64,000 bases of DNA from Thermoanaerobacter uzonensis DSM 18761 (GCF_900129115.1 NZ_FQUR01000008.1:1-64000); one strand, 5' to 3'; counted from the stretch's first letter, positions 45,017-55,942 are shown. The notes: generated from the letters alone by a model not told the origin. Numbers and translations: made by a program.

Positions 45017-48000
45017 ATGTACCTTAAGAAACTTGAACTTCAAGGCTTTAAATCTTTTGCAGATAAAGTAACTCTTAATTTTGAAAAAGGTGTAACAGCA
45101 ATTGTAGGTCCAAATGGAAGTGGCAAAAGTAATATTTCTGACGCTATTAGATTAGTTCTAGGAGAACAAAGTATCAAAAGTTTAAGAGGTTCTAAGTTAG
45201 AGGATGTAATTTTTGCAGGTAGCGAGAATAGAAAACCTTTAGGTTTTTGTGAAATAAATCTCACCCTTGATAATTCCGATGGTTATCTTCCTTTTGATTA
45301 TACAGAAGTAGTTATTACCAGAAAAATTTTTAGATCTGGCGAAAGTGAGTTTTTTATAAATAAAACTCCTTGCCGTCTTAAGGACATATACGAGCTTTTT
45401 TTAGATACAGGAGTAGGAAAAGAAGGCTACTCAATAATAGGACAAGGGAGAATAGACGAAATCCTATCTGCAAGACCAGACGATAGAAGGCAAATTTTTG
45501 AGGAAGCAATAGGTATTTCAAAGTACAGATATAAAAAAGAAGAAGCAGAAAGGAAACTCACAGCAGCTGATGATAATCTACTTCGTTTAAACGATATAGT
45601 TGTAGAACTAGAGAAGCAGCTTACCACTTTGGAAACACAAAAAAGCAAGGCCGAAGAGTTTTTAAAACTCCACAAGGAAAAAAGAAAAGCAGATATAAGT
45701 TTATATATTCAATTAGCAAAGAGGTCTATGAATCAGTACGATGCTTTAAAAGGAAAATATGAGAACTTAAAAAGTCAATTAGATGTAAAAAAAATACATA
45801 AAATCAATCAAGAGGAGAATTTGTTATATAAAGAAAAAGAAATTCATGACTTAAAACAGCAATTGGACAGTAAAAAAGAGGAATATCACAATAAGTTAAG
45901 AGAGATAGAGATAGTTTCAGGAAAAAGGGAATTAATAATAGAGAAGCTTAGAAATTTGGAAGAAACCACGGAGCTTTACAGAGATGAGTTAGAAAAAGCT
46001 GCAAAACGGGAAGAAGTTTTAAAGGAAGAACTTAAAAGGATAGAGTCTAATGTAGCCCTTTTACATGCAAACAAGGAAGAATTGGAAGAAAAGTTAAGAC
46101 AATTTCAAGAAGAATATGTAAGTTTGCAAAAGAAACAAAAGAATGAGATAGAAGAAGTTGAAAAAGCTAAGGAAGATATAATTGAAATTTTAAATAGCAT
46201 AGCAGATGTGAAAGGAAAATTGTCTTTGAACAATTCTCTAAAGGAAGAGGCAATAAGTAGGCAGCAAAATTTAAAAAAGCATATAGAGGAAATTCAAAAT
46301 CGAATAGAAATTTTGGGTAAAGAAAAAAATAAAATTGTTGAGGAATTACAAATTTTACAAAAAGAACTAGATAAAAAGAATCAGCAAAAGTTTATTAAAC
46401 AGAAAGCTTTACAAAAAATTAATAATGAGTTGATTTTGAGGGAAGATACTTTAAAAGTTATTAAAGAAGAAATAGAACGAAAAAGGTCACGACTTTCTAT
46501 TTTAGAGGAGATGGATAAAAATTACGAAGGCTATAGTGGAACTGTGCGGAACTTGTTAAAACTTTCTGAAAATATTCCTTCTTTTAGAGAAAACATAATA
46601 GGAGTAGTGGGGGAACTTTTAGAGGTTGAAAATACGTATAGCACGGCAATTGAGGTAGCCTTAGGCTCAAGTATACAAAATATAGTTATAAAATCTTCTG
46701 AGGGAGTAGCGGAAATAATTGAAAAGTTAAAACAAAAAGATTTAGGAAGAGCTACTTTTTTGCCTCTTGATTTAATTCGTGGGAGGGGGCTTTCTCAACA
46801 GGAAAGCAATATTTTGATTGAGAAAGGCGTAATTGGAGTTGCTTCTAAGCTAATAAAGTATAACGATAATTTAGAAGAAATTTTTAATTTTTTGCTAGGC
46901 CGTGTTATTATAGTAGATACCATTGAAAATGCAGTGAGGTTATCTAAAAAATATAATCAAGCTTATAAAATTGTAACATTAGAAGGAGAAGTTATAAATC
47001 CAGGGGGTGCAATAACCGGTGGCAGTTTAAAACCTAAACTTCAAAGCATCTTTAAAAGGAAAGAAGAGATAACTAAACTGAAAAAAGAAATTGATAGTTT
47101 AAAAAATCAACAAGAAATATTAGGGGAAGAAATCGGTCAAAAAATAAATGATAAAATTCATGAAGAGGAGCAAATAGAATTATTGAACAAAGAAATTTCT
47201 GATATTAGCTACAATATAACTTCTAATGATCAAAGGAAGATTTCTTTAGAAAAAGAAATAGGAAATCTATTAAATCAACTAGAAAATTATACTTTAGAAA
47301 TTGATGAATTAAAGGAAAATGTTAGAAATTATCAACAAGAAATTGGCCGGTTTTTAAAAGAGTTAGAAAGCTTAGAAAAAGAAAAAGAACGATTGGATGC
47401 TTTGATCAATGGCTTTAAAGAAAAAAACAATAAAGGAGAGGAAAATTTAGCAATTTTAGATAAAGAAATCACTGCTTTGAAAATTGAAATAGCTAAAATC
47501 GAACAAAAGCTCCAGAATGAACTTCATAACTTAAAAGATAAACGGCAAGAGTTTGATAGAGAAAAAAACAATATAGTAGAGAAGGAAAAGAATATTAAAG
47601 AAATAGAAAGCTTAAAAGTCAATTTGAGTTCAGATAGGGAAAAGTTACAGGGAGAAATATATAAATTACAGCAAGAAGTAGAAAAAATTCAAAAAGATAT
47701 TTCTTCTTTAGAAGATAATATTTTCCAAGAAGAAGAGGATTTAAAAAAGCGTAAAGGAAAATTTTCGATTTTACAACAAGAATTTACTAATATAAATGAA
47801 GAATTTCATAAGGTAGAAATGGAAATGCAAAGATTTCAGATGGAGATTGACAATATCAAAAATAGGCTTTGGGAAGAATATGAATTGACCTTAGACAGAG
47901 CTTTTGAAGAAGCTGAAGAAGGCGAGATTTCAAAATTACGACAAAGAGTAGATCATTTGGCAAAGGCTATAAAAGAATTAGGCAATGTGAATATGGATGC

Positions 48001-48607
48001 TATTGAAGAATATCAAGAAGTAAAGGAAAGGTATGATTTTTTAAAATCTCAGATTGAAGATATTATAAAGGCAAAGGAATCTTTGATTTCTGTAATCGAA
48101 GAAGCAAATAAAATTATCAAAACAAAATTTAAAGATGGTTTTGAAATCCTACAGATTCAATTTAAGGAGACGTTTAGGCGACTTTTTGGAGGGGGTAATG
48201 CAGAGTTAATACTTACTGATGAGGATAATCTTTTAGAAACAGGCATAGAAATTAAAGCACAGCCTCCAGGGAAGAAATTGCAAACCCTTTCTCTTCTTTC
48301 AGGAGGAGAAAAGGCATTAGTTGCTATTTCCCTTTTATTTGCAATGCTAAGTATAAAACCTACTCCTTTTTGTATATTGGATGAGATAGATGCAGCATTA
48401 GATGATGCAAATGTAGAAAGATTTGCTGAGTTTCTGAAAGAATTGTCAAAAGATACCCAGTTTATAGTTGTAAGCCACAGAAAAGGTACAATGATGGTAG
48501 CAGATGCGATATACGGTGTAACAATGCAAGAAAAAGGAGTTTCCAAATTGTTATCCCTTAAACTAAATACTGACGACAAAATAGGAGGCTTGGTAAAACA
48601 TGCTTAA
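45017..48607 (+). CDS. smc: Chromosome segregation protein SMC
   Basis: The condensin ATPase, 1196 residues. Walker A GPNGSGKSN is at residues 31-39. Two long coiled-coil arms (about 170-500 and 670-1030) flank a hinge domain (about 510-665). The C-terminal head has the signature LSGGEKALVAIS (about 1094) and Walker B CILDEIDAALDD (about 1119-1130). Full length. It overlaps ftsY by 8 bases. The scpAB partners are not in this window. Confidence 0.97.
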   Translation: MYLKKLELQGFKSFADKVTLNFEKGVTAIVGPNGSGKSNISDAIRLVLGEQSIKSLRGSKLEDVIFAGSENRKPLGFCEINLTLDNSDGYLPFDYTEVVITRKIFRSGESEFFINKTPCRLKDIYELFLDTGVGKEGYSIIGQGRIDEILSARPDDRRQIFEEAIGISKYRYKKEEAERKLTAADDNLLRLNDIVVELEKQLTTLETQKSKAEEFLKLHKEKRKADISLYIQLAKRSMNQYDALKGKYENLKSQLDVKKIHKINQEENLLYKEKEIHDLKQQLDSKKEEYHNKLREIEIVSGKRELIIEKLRNLEETTELYRDELEKAAKREEVLKEELKRIESNVALLHANKEELEEKLRQFQEEYVSLQKKQKNEIEEVEKAKEDIIEILNSIADVKGKLSLNNSLKEEAISRQQNLKKHIEEIQNRIEILGKEKNKIVEELQILQKELDKKNQQKFIKQKALQKINNELILREDTLKVIKEEIERKRSRLSILEEMDKNYEGYSGTVRNLLKLSENIPSFRENIIGVVGELLEVENTYSTAIEVALGSSIQNIVIKSSEGVAEIIEKLKQKDLGRATFLPLDLIRGRGLSQQESNILIEKGVIGVASKLIKYNDNLEEIFNFLLGRVIIVDTIENAVRLSKKYNQAYKIVTLEGEVINPGGAITGGSLKPKLQSIFKRKEEITKLKKEIDSLKNQQEILGEEIGQKINDKIHEEEQIELLNKEISDISYNITSNDQRKISLEKEIGNLLNQLENYTLEIDELKENVRNYQQEIGRFLKELESLEKEKERLDALINGFKEKNNKGEENLAILDKEITALKIEIAKIEQKLQNELHNLKDKRQEFDREKNNIVEKEKNIKEIESLKVNLSSDREKLQGEIYKLQQEVEKIQKDISSLEDNIFQEEEDLKKRKGKFSILQQEFTNINEEFHKVEMEMQRFQMEIDNIKNRLWEEYELTLDRAFEEAEEGEISKLRQRVDHLAKAIKELGNVNMDAIEEYQEVKERYDFLKSQIEDIIKAKESLISVIEEANKIIKTKFKDGFEILQIQFKETFRRLFGGGNAELILTDEDNLLETGIEIKAQPPGKKLQTLSLLSGGEKALVAISLLFAMLSIKPTPFCILDEIDAALDDANVERFAEFLKELSKDTQFIVVSHRKGTMMVADAIYGVTMQEKGVSKLLSLKLNTDDKIGGLVKHA

Positions 48608-49559
48608 TTTTTTTGACAAATCTAAAAAAGAATCAGAAACTGCTGAAGAAAAAAAAGGTTTTTTTCAAAGGATTAAAGAAGGACTTTTAAAAACAAGAGA
48701 AAATTTGACTTCTAAAATAGATAGTATTGTTACAATAGGTAGAAAAATTGACGAAGAACTTTTGGAAGAATTAGAAGAGATTTTAATTTTAGCTGATATA
48801 GGTATTAGTACTACTTCTAAGATTATAGAAGGAATACGTCAAAAGGCAAAAGAAAGAAAGAATTATGATGCGTCTCAAATAAAAGAACTTTTAGCTGAAG
48901 AAGTTTATGAAATTTTGCAGAAGGATGTAGAACCTTTTACCTTGACTTCTCCTATGGTGATATTGGTAGTAGGAGTAAATGGAGTAGGAAAGACTACTAC
49001 AATTGGAAAATTAGCTTATTTGTACAAAAAAGAAGGCAGAAAAGTTATGCTAGCAGCAGGTGATACTTTTAGAGCTGCAGCTATTGACCAGTTAGAAATA
49101 TGGGCAGAGAGAGTTAACTGTCCAATTATCAAACACCAAGAAGGCTCAGATCCAGCTTCTGTTATTTTTGATGGCATTCAAGCCTCAAAAGCCAGGGGGA
49201 TAGATATACTTATTTGTGATACTGCAGGCAGACTTCACAATAAAAAGAATCTGATGGAGGAATTGAGGAAAATTCGCAGAGTTATAGATAGGGAATATCC
49301 TGAAGCGAGAGTAGAAACCTTTTTAGTTTTAGATGCTACAACCGGTCAAAATGCTCTTCAACAGGCGAAAATATTTAAAGAAGTTTCTGATATAACCGGG
49401 ATTGTACTTACCAAATTAGATGGAACGGCAAAGGGTGGAATTGTGGTAGCTATAAAATCAGAATTAAATGTACCCATAAGATATATAGGAATTGGGGAAG
49501 GAATAGAGGATTTGCAAGCTTTTGATGCAAAATCTTTCGTTTCTGCTATTTTTCAGTAA
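48600..49559 (+). CDS. ftsY: Signal recognition particle receptor FtsY
   Basis: The SRP receptor GTPase, 319 residues. A short charged N-terminal region is followed by the NG domain: GVNGVGKTTTIGKLA (G1), DTAGRLHNK (G3) and TKLDGTAKGG (G4). The acidic A domain is short, as in many Firmicutes. Its start is inside the end of smc, with AGGAGGC as ribosome site. Confidence 0.96.
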   Translation: MLNFFDKSKKESETAEEKKGFFQRIKEGLLKTRENLTSKIDSIVTIGRKIDEELLEELEEILILADIGISTTSKIIEGIRQKAKERKNYDASQIKELLAEEVYEILQKDVEPFTLTSPMVILVVGVNGVGKTTTIGKLAYLYKKEGRKVMLAAGDTFRAAAIDQLEIWAERVNCPIIKHQEGSDPASVIFDGIQASKARGIDILICDTAGRLHNKKNLMEELRKIRRVIDREYPEARVETFLVLDATTGQNALQQAKIFKEVSDITGIVLTKLDGTAKGGIVVAIKSELNVPIRYIGIGEGIEDLQAFDAKSFVSAIFQ

Positions 49560-49590
49560 ATTAAATCACAAAAAAATGAAAAAACACAGC

Positions 49591-49619
49591 TTGACAAAAA
49601 GCAGCCCTTCATATAAAAT
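49591..49619 (+). promoter_or_regulatory. SigmaA promoter of ylxM-ffh
   Basis: TTGACA at 49591-49596, 17 bases, TAAAAT at 49614-49619. It is in the 100-base gap after ftsY and 40 bases before ylxM. It probably drives ylxM, ffh and the ribosomal genes that follow. Confidence 0.75.
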
Positions 49620-49658
49620 CTTAATGTAAAGGTTAGGACCTTAACGGGTGGGATTTTT

Positions 49659-50012
49659 GTGGATGATGATTTTTTATTTATGACTCTTTTGTATGATTTT
49701 TATGGTGCTTTGCTTACAGATAAGCAAAGAGAAATTTTTGAGATGTACTATTTAAATGATTATTCTCTTGGAGAAATTTCCGAACTTTTGGATATTTCAC
49801 GACAGGGTGTTTATGACACTTTAAAAAGAGCAGAAAGCTCGTTAGAGTTTTTTGAGGAAAAATTAGGGTTAGTAAAAAGACATCAAGAAATAATGAATAG
49901 ACTGGATAAGATAAAAAAGGGCATTGAAATAATACGGCAAAGAGAAAGAAACCCAGAAATTGTAAAAATTATTGAGGAGATAGCTCATGAAATAGAGGAG
50001 CTAAATCTGTAG
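49659..50012 (+). CDS. ylxM: YlxM/p13-like SRP-associated protein
   Basis: A 117-residue helix-turn-helix protein that stimulates SRP GTPase activity in some Gram-positive bacteria. The sigma-70 region 4-like part is visible as LTDKQREIFEMYYLNDYSLGEISELL with DISRQGVYDTLKRAE. The GTG start follows GGGTGGGA. It precedes ffh by 13 bases, its usual partner. Confidence 0.93.
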   Translation: MDDDFLFMTLLYDFYGALLTDKQREIFEMYYLNDYSLGEISELLDISRQGVYDTLKRAESSLEFFEEKLGLVKRHQEIMNRLDKIKKGIEIIRQRERNPEIVKIIEEIAHEIEELNL

Positions 50013-50025
50013 GAGGTAAATTTTA

Positions 50026-51366
50026 ATGGCTTTTGAAAGCCTATCTGAAAGGCTGCAGGAAATCTTTAAAAAGTTAAGAGGAAAAGGAAAACTCACAGAA
50101 AAAGATGTAAAAGAAGCTATGAGGGAAGTAAAAGTTGCACTTTTAGAAGCAGATGTCAACTTTAAGGTAGTAAAAGACTTTATAAACTCTGTTACAGAAA
50201 AAGCTTTGGGGCAAGAAGTGATGGAAAGCCTGACCCCGGGACAACAGGTGATAAAGATAGTCAATGATGAGCTTATAGCTCTTATGGGGTCTACACAAAG
50301 CCGGTTAAATATAGGGAATAAAATTCCTGCAGTTATAATGATGGTTGGACTTCAAGGCTCTGGAAAGACAACTGCTTGTGGAAAATTGGCAAACTTATTA
50401 AAGAAACAGGGGAAAAATCCCCTGCTAGTAGCTTGTGACGTCGTCAGACCAGCTGCCATAAAGCAGTTACAGGTTGTAGGAGCTAATGTAAATGTACCAG
50501 TTTTTACAATGGGGGATAAAGCAAACCCTGTTGATATTGCAAAAGCTTCTATTGATTATGCAAGGTCTCATAACTCTGACGTAATTATCATAGATACTGC
50601 GGGTAGACTTCACATAGATGAAGAATTGATGGAGGAACTTGTAAATATAAAAAAGGCAGTACAACCAGATGAAATTTTGTTAGTAGTAGATGCTATGACA
50701 GGTCAAGACGCAGTAAACGTAGCGTCTTCCTTTAATGAAAGGTTAGATATAACAGGAGTTATATTGACAAAATTGGATGGAGATACGAGAGGTGGAGCAG
50801 CCCTTTCTATTAAGGCTGTTACACAAAAACCTATAAAATATGTGGGCACAGGGGAAAAGCTGACAGATTTAGAGCCTTTTTATCCTGATAGAATGGCCTC
50901 TCGTATTTTGGGAATGGGAGATGTTTTGACTTTAATTGAAAAGGCCCAAGCAGCAATTGATGAGAAAAAGGCACAAGAGTTAGGGCAAAAGCTTTTAACA
51001 AAACAGTTTACACTGGAAGATTTCTTAGAACAATTGCAGAGTCTTAAAAATATGGGTCCTTTAGACCAACTTCTTAGTATGATTCCTGGAATGAACAAAA
51101 ACCTGTTTAAAAATGTAGACATTTCAGAAAAAGACTTAAAGAGGATAGAAGCAATTATTCAATCTATGACTAAAGAAGAAAGACAAAACCCTTCTATTAT
51201 AAATGGCAGTAGAAAGAAAAGAATAGCTAAAGGCAGCGGTACCACCATCCAACAGGTAAATAGCCTCTTAAAACAGTTTGAAGAAACTAAAAAGATGATG
51301 AAGAAATTTGCTGATATTGACAAAGACCTAAAGAAAGGTAAAATGAGGCTGCCTTTCTTTAGATGA
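50026..51366 (+). CDS. ffh: Signal recognition particle protein Ffh
   Basis: The SRP54 homologue, 446 residues. The NG domain has [24 protein letters not shown] and [10 protein letters not shown]. The methionine-rich M domain (about 325-430) ends in [16 protein letters not shown], which binds the SRP RNA. TAGGAGGT precedes the ATG. The 4.5S/SRP RNA gene is not in this window. Confidence 0.97.
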   Translation: MAFESLSERLQEIFKKLRGKGKLTEKDVKEAMREVKVALLEADVNFKVVKDFINSVTEKALGQEVMESLTPGQQVIKIVNDELIALMGSTQSRLNIGNKIPAVIMMVGLQGSGKTTACGKLANLLKKQGKNPLLVACDVVRPAAIKQLQVVGANVNVPVFTMGDKANPVDIAKASIDYARSHNSDVIIIDTAGRLHIDEELMEELVNIKKAVQPDEILLVVDAMTGQDAVNVASSFNERLDITGVILTKLDGDTRGGAALSIKAVTQKPIKYVGTGEKLTDLEPFYPDRMASRILGMGDVLTLIEKAQAAIDEKKAQELGQKLLTKQFTLEDFLEQLQSLKNMGPLDQLLSMIPGMNKNLFKNVDISEKDLKRIEAIIQSMTKEERQNPSIINGSRKKRIAKGSGTTIQQVNSLLKQFEETKKMMKKFADIDKDLKKGKMRLPFFR

Positions 51367-51403
51367 TATCGGAAGGTGGGCAACTTTTGAAGGAGGTGAG
51401 AAA

Positions 51404-51664
51404 GTGGCAGTCAGAATAAGATTAAAAAGGTTTGGGGCTAAGAAAAGACCTTTTTACAGGATAGTAGTAGCAGATTCAAAGTCACCAAGAGATGGAAGAT
51501 TTATTGATGAGATAGGATATTACAATCCTATAGCCCAGCCTGCTGAAATAAAAATAGATGTTGAAAAGGCTAAAAAGTGGCTTGGTGTTGGTGCCCAACC
51601 TTCAGATACTGTAAAGTCACTGTTTAAAAAAGAAGGTATAATTGGCAATAGTGCATCTCAATAA
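51404..51664 (+). CDS. rpsP: 30S ribosomal protein bS16
   Basis: An 86-residue bS16 with [26 protein letters not shown] split by normal conservation at the start and [10 protein letters not shown] in the middle. The GTG start follows AAGGAGGTGAG. It begins the rpsP-khpA-rimM-trmD-rplS group found in most Firmicutes. Confidence 0.96.
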   Translation: MAVRIRLKRFGAKKRPFYRIVVADSKSPRDGRFIDEIGYYNPIAQPAEIKIDVEKAKKWLGVGAQPSDTVKSLFKKEGIIGNSASQ

Positions 51665-51689
51665 TCCTCTCTTGTGAGGAGGTGTAATA

Positions 51690-51917
51690 ATGGGAGAATT
51701 GGTTAAAACTATAGCCAAGGCGTTAGTTGACAATCCTGATGCAGTAGAAGTTAATGAAATTGAAGGACAGCAATCTGTTATTATAGAGCTTAAAGTTGCT
51801 CCCGAAGATATGGGAAAGATAATTGGGAAACAGGGAAGGATTGCTCAAGCAATTCGTACATTGGTTAAAGCTGCTGCCTTAAAAGAAAAGAAACGTGTGA
51901 TTGTTGAGATAATCTAG
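51690..51917 (+). CDS. khpA: KH domain RNA-binding protein KhpA
   Basis: A 75-residue single KH domain. The GxxG loop is in GKIIGKQGRIAQAIR. KhpA works with KhpB (Jag) as an RNA chaperone affecting cell elongation in some Gram-positive bacteria. AGGAGGTG precedes the ATG. It lies between rpsP and rimM as in Bacillus (ylqC). Confidence 0.93.
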   Translation: MGELVKTIAKALVDNPDAVEVNEIEGQQSVIIELKVAPEDMGKIIGKQGRIAQAIRTLVKAAALKEKKRVIVEII

Positions 51918-51925
51918 GTGGTGGT

Positions 51926-52429
51926 ATGGCTGATTATTATAATGTAGGAAAAGTTACTTCTGCCCATGGCATTAAGGGCGAAGTTAAAGTATATCCTCTT
52001 ACCAATGTTCCCGAAAGGTTTTATGACCTTGAGTATGTATGGATTTTTGATGACCAACAAAGGTCCCACAAATATGACATTGAATATGTAAAGATTATAT
52101 CTAAAGGAGTTTGTGTAAAATTAAAAGGAATTGATACTAGAGGCGATGCAGAAAAATTAAAAGGGGCCTTTTTAAAAGTTGACTCTCAAAATGCTTTGGA
52201 GTTAGAAGAAAATGAATACTTCATCAAAGATTTACTCGGGATGAAGGTGTATACAGAAGAAGGAAGTTTTCTGGGTACATTGGTAGAGGTACTTAAGACA
52301 GGTGCAAATGATGTGTATGTAATAAAAACTGAGAAGAGGGAAATACTAATTCCTGCTATAAAAGAAGTGGTCAAAAAAGTTGATGTTGACAATAAAGTAA
52401 TGGTGGTCCACCTTCTGGAGGGGCTATGA
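51926..52429 (+). CDS. rimM: Ribosome maturation factor RimM
   Basis: A 167-residue 30S assembly factor that binds uS19. The N-terminal [21 protein letters not shown] is split from the C-terminal PRC-barrel domain ([16 protein letters not shown] onward). The stop codon overlaps the trmD start (TGATG). Confidence 0.94.
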   Translation: MADYYNVGKVTSAHGIKGEVKVYPLTNVPERFYDLEYVWIFDDQQRSHKYDIEYVKIISKGVCVKLKGIDTRGDAEKLKGAFLKVDSQNALELEENEYFIKDLLGMKVYTEEGSFLGTLVEVLKTGANDVYVIKTEKREILIPAIKEVVKKVDVDNKVMVVHLLEGL

Positions 52430-53154
52430 TGATTTTTGATGTTTTAACCCTATTTCCTGAAATGTTTGATAGTGTTTTATCCTATAGTATATTGAAAAGG
52501 GCTATTGAAAAAGGAAAAATAAAAGTTAATTTGATAAATATAAGAGATTTTTCAAAGGATAAACACAAAAGAGTAGATGATTATCCTTATGGAGGCGGGC
52601 CAGGAATGGTAATGATGCCTCAGCCTCTCTTTGACGCAATTGAATTTGTAAAAAGTCTAGGAAATATCCCTGTATATTACCTTGGCCCTAAAGGTAAAAT
52701 TTTTAATCAGGAAATGGCGGTTAAGATGTCTAAGTTAGAAAGAATAGCCTTTTTGTGTGGCCACTATGAAGGAATAGATGAAAGAGTCTATTCTGCCATC
52801 GATGAAGAAATTTCTTTAGGAGATTTTATATTGACAGGCGGAGAGATAGCCGCCATGGCTATCATTGACGCGGTAACAAGACTTATTGAAGGAGTACTTT
52901 CACACCCTCAAAGCGCTATAGAAGAATCCTTTGCTAATAATTTATTGGAGTATCCACAGTATACAAGGCCAGAATTTTTTAGAGGTATGAAGGTGCCAGA
53001 AATTTTGCTAAGTGGTAATCATGCCGAAATAGCTAAATGGCGAAGGCAAAAGTCTTTAGAGATAACTCTTTTAAAACGGCCTGATTTGCTTAAAAAGGCT
53101 GTGTTGACTGAAGAAGATAAAAAGTTTTTAAGAGAAAAAGGGTTTGACATTTAG
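52429..53154 (+). CDS. trmD: tRNA (guanine-37 N1)-methyltransferase
   Basis: A SPOUT methyltransferase of 241 residues that modifies G37 of several tRNAs. [10 protein letters not shown] is at the start; YGGGPGMVM and the knot segment [16 protein letters not shown] are present. The ATG at 52429 is spaced 5 bases from GGAGGGG; the adjacent ATG at 52426 is too close. Coupled to rimM. Confidence 0.95.
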   Translation: MIFDVLTLFPEMFDSVLSYSILKRAIEKGKIKVNLINIRDFSKDKHKRVDDYPYGGGPGMVMMPQPLFDAIEFVKSLGNIPVYYLGPKGKIFNQEMAVKMSKLERIAFLCGHYEGIDERVYSAIDEEISLGDFILTGGEIAAMAIIDAVTRLIEGVLSHPQSAIEESFANNLLEYPQYTRPEFFRGMKVPEILLSGNHAEIAKWRRQKSLEITLLKRPDLLKKAVLTEEDKKFLREKGFDI

Positions 53155-53175
53155 AAGGTGGAAGGAGGGAAAATA

Positions 53176-53520
53176 ATGGACCTAATAAAAGCAGTTGAAA
53201 GTCAGCAGATGAGAAAAGACTTAACTCCTTTTAATGTAGGAGATACTATAAGGGTACATTATAAGGTTATTGAAGGGGATAGGGAAAGAATTCAGCCTTT
53301 TGAAGGGATAGTAATTAAAAAGAGTGGATCAGGTTTAAAAGAGACTTTCACTGTAAGACGTGTATCTTATGGCGTTGGAGTTGAAAGGACTTTTCCACTT
53401 CACTCTCCAAGAATTGAAAAGATAGAGGTTATAAGGAGAGGTAAAGTCAGAAGAGCAAAATTGTATTATTTGAGAAAGAGAGTAGGAAAAGCTGCTACAA
53501 AGATAAAGGAATTAATTTAA
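53176..53520 (+). CDS. rplS: 50S ribosomal protein bL19
   Basis: A 114-residue bL19 with the [13 protein letters not shown] and [18 protein letters not shown] segments. The ATG at 53176 follows GAAGGAGGG; the in-frame codons from 53158 overlap that site. It is followed by a terminator. Confidence 0.96.
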   Translation: MDLIKAVESQQMRKDLTPFNVGDTIRVHYKVIEGDRERIQPFEGIVIKKSGSGLKETFTVRRVSYGVGVERTFPLHSPRIEKIEVIRRGKVRRAKLYYLRKRVGKAATKIKELI

Positions 53521-53543
53521 AAAAGGGGTTAACCCCCTTTTTT
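53518..53543 (+). terminator. Terminator of rplS
   Basis: AAAAAGGGG and CCCCTTTTTT form a stem around TTAAC directly after the rplS stop codon, with a T run at the end. Confidence 0.8.
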
Positions 53544-53564
53544 AAATATGTGGAGGAATTGGAC

Positions 53565-54398
53565 ATGATACAGTGGTATCCTGGCCATATGGCAAAATCT
53601 AAAAAGGAGATAGTTTCTAACATTAAGTTAGTGGATGTAGTATATGAAATAGTAGATGCGAGAATACCTAAAAGCAGCAGAAACCCAGATATTGATGACA
53701 TTGTAAAAAATAAAAAAAGGATCATTCTTCTCAATAAAGCCGATTTGGCTGATGATATAATTACGGATTTATGGATAGAATATTTTAAGGAGAGAGAAAT
53801 AGAAGCGGTAAAAGTTAATTCAATTACAGGATTTGGCCTTAAAGAGATAAATGAAGTAACTAACAAAGTTTGTCAAGATATTTTGAAGAAAAAAAAGCAA
53901 AAAGGAATGATTCCAAGGTTGAGAGGAATAATTGTAGGTGTTCCAAATGTCGGTAAATCTACTTTTATTAATAAATTAATTGGCAATAAAAGGGCGAAGA
54001 CTGGCGATAAGCCGGGGGTGACAAAGGCTTTGCATTGGATAAAAACTCCTTATTTCGACCTTTTGGACACTCCTGGCATACTCTGGCCAAAATTTGACGA
54101 TAAAAAAGTAGGAATTATGTTAGCAATTACTGGAGCTATAAAAGATGAAGTATTGGACATAGAAGAAATAGCATTAAACTTAGTAGCAATCTTAAAAAAG
54201 TATTATCCTAATTATTTGATGTCCCGCTATAAAATTGATAAAATAGTAGATAAGGATTTTGAACTTTTAAAAGAAATAGGTAAAAAAAGAGGTTGTTTAC
54301 TTGCAGGGGGAGAAGTAGATACATTAAAAACTTCTCATATTTTGCTAGAGGATTTTCGAAAAGGGAAATTGGGGAGGATTTCTCTGGAAAGACCATAA
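53565..54398 (+). CDS. rbgA: Ribosome biogenesis GTPase RbgA (YlqF)
   Basis: A 277-residue circularly permuted GTPase needed for late 50S assembly. Motif order is permuted: LLNKADLAD (G4) comes before GVPNVGKST (G1) and DTPGILWP (G3). The ATG at 53565 is 8 bases after TGGAGG. WYPGHMAKSKKE at the N-terminus is typical of YlqF. Confidence 0.94.
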   Translation: MIQWYPGHMAKSKKEIVSNIKLVDVVYEIVDARIPKSSRNPDIDDIVKNKKRIILLNKADLADDIITDLWIEYFKEREIEAVKVNSITGFGLKEINEVTNKVCQDILKKKKQKGMIPRLRGIIVGVPNVGKSTFINKLIGNKRAKTGDKPGVTKALHWIKTPYFDLLDTPGILWPKFDDKKVGIMLAITGAIKDEVLDIEEIALNLVAILKKYYPNYLMSRYKIDKIVDKDFELLKEIGKKRGCLLAGGEVDTLKTSHILLEDFRKGKLGRISLERP

Positions 54399-54409
54399 GG
54401 GGGATTCTT

Positions 54410-55942
54410 ATGCTTTCGAAAGTAAAAAGTATGGCAGTCTTGGGGATAAATGCCTATGTTGTAGAGGTGGAGGTAGATTTATCAACTGGAATTCCTTCTT
54501 TTGATATTGTGGGCTTGGGCGATACAGAAGTTAAGGAAGCAAGAGACAGAGTAAGGTCTGCTATTAAAAACAGTGGTTTTGAATTTCCCCTCAAAAAAAT
54601 TACTGTAAATTTGGCACCAGCTGATACTAAAAAAGAGGGTACTGCTTTTGATTTGCCTTTGGCAATAGGAATTTTAAAATGCACAGAGGAGATAAAAGAG
54701 GAAAAGAAAGATATAGCCTTTGTAGGTGAACTTTCTTTGGACGGAAGCTTAAGAGGTGTAAATGGTATACTGCCAATGGTAATAGGGGCAAAGGAAAAAG
54801 GTATATCCTCTATTGTTGTTCCTTATGAAAATGCCCATGAGGCAGCAGTTGTTGAGGGGATAAAAGTATATCCCATGGAAAATTTAAAAGAAGTGATTGA
54901 ATTTTTAAATGGAGATAGGGAAATAGAATCATTTACTTTAGATATTAATAGTTTTTTTGATAATGTAGAATACGATATAGATTTTGCTGAAGTAAAGGGA
55001 CAAGAAAATGCGAAAAGGGTACTTGAGATTGCCGCTGCCGGAGGCCACAATGTGTTAATGATTGGCCCTCCTGGAGCGGGTAAAACTATGCTGGCAAGGC
55101 GTTTTCCTACTATTCTTCCTCAGTTAAGTTTTGAAGAGGCTTTAGAAGTAACCAAGATATACAGTATAGCAGGATTGCTTCCCAAAGGTACACCTCTTAT
55201 CACTATTCGACCTTTTAGAGCTCCTCATCATACTATCTCTACAGTTGCTTTAGTTGGGGGAGGAAAATATCCTAAGCCTGGGGAAGTATCCCTTGCCCAC
55301 TATGGAGTGTTATTTTTAGATGAGATTCCTGAATTTAAAAAAGATGCAATAGAAGTTTTAAGGCAGCCGTTAGAAGATGAAGTGGTTACAATTACCCGTG
55401 TAAATGGTAGCTTTAGTTATCCAAGTAAATTTATTTTAATTTTATCCATGAATCCTTGCCCTTGTGGCTATTATGGCGATGATACTCATGAGTGCCATTG
55501 TAGTGTAAATGAAATAAGAAGATACCAAAATAAAATTTCAGGACCTTTGTTAGATAGAATTGATTTACATGTGGAGGTAAAACCTCTTAAAAAAGATAAA
55601 TATTTCGAAGAAGAAACGCCATCGGAAAGTTCTAAGGAAATTCGCAAACGAGTTATAAAAGCGCGAGAAATGCAACTTAAAAGGTATAAAGGTACTGGTA
55701 TATACTTTAATTCACAATTAAAAGGGAATATGTTAAAAAAATATTGCAAACTTGATGAAGATACAAAAAAATTTTTAAATGAGGCTTTCGAGAAGTTTTA
55801 TTTAAGTGCAAGAGGATATAATAAAATTTTAAAAGTTGCTCGTACAATTGCTGATTTAGAAGGTGCAGAAAATATTAAGTTTGAGCATGTAGCAGAAGCA
55901 TTACAGTATAGAATAGTTGATAGCAAATATTGGTATAAATAA
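54410..55942 (+). CDS. YifB/ComM family Mg-chelatase-like AAA+ ATPase
   Basis: A 510-residue protein with an N-terminal Lon-like (ChlI) domain (about 20-140), a AAA+ ATPase core (GPPGAGKTMLARR and LFLDEIPEF) and a C-terminal helical domain with the CNPCPCGYYGD-like cysteine segment (MNPCPCGYYGD). The family includes ComM, a branch-migration helicase used in natural transformation. The ATG at 54410 follows AAGGGGGA; an in-frame start at 54293 would overlap rbgA by more than 100 bases and is rejected. dprA, also a transformation gene, lies downstream. Confidence 0.9.
   Translation: MLSKVKSMAVLGINAYVVEVEVDLSTGIPSFDIVGLGDTEVKEARDRVRSAIKNSGFEFPLKKITVNLAPADTKKEGTAFDLPLAIGILKCTEEIKEEKKDIAFVGELSLDGSLRGVNGILPMVIGAKEKGISSIVVPYENAHEAAVVEGIKVYPMENLKEVIEFLNGDREIESFTLDINSFFDNVEYDIDFAEVKGQENAKRVLEIAAAGGHNVLMIGPPGAGKTMLARRFPTILPQLSFEEALEVTKIYSIAGLLPKGTPLITIRPFRAPHHTISTVALVGGGKYPKPGEVSLAHYGVLFLDEIPEFKKDAIEVLRQPLEDEVVTITRVNGSFSYPSKFILILSMNPCPCGYYGDDTHECHCSVNEIRRYQNKISGPLLDRIDLHVEVKPLKKDKYFEEETPSESSKEIRKRVIKAREMQLKRYKGTGIYFNSQLKGNMLKKYCKLDEDTKKFLNEAFEKFYLSARGYNKILKVARTIADLEGAENIKFEHVAEALQYRIVDSKYWYK

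Noticed and set aside
54293..54409. Long N-terminal extension of the YifB/ComM gene
   Set aside because: It overlaps rbgA in another frame and has no family similarity; AAGGGGGA before 54410 fits the usual start.
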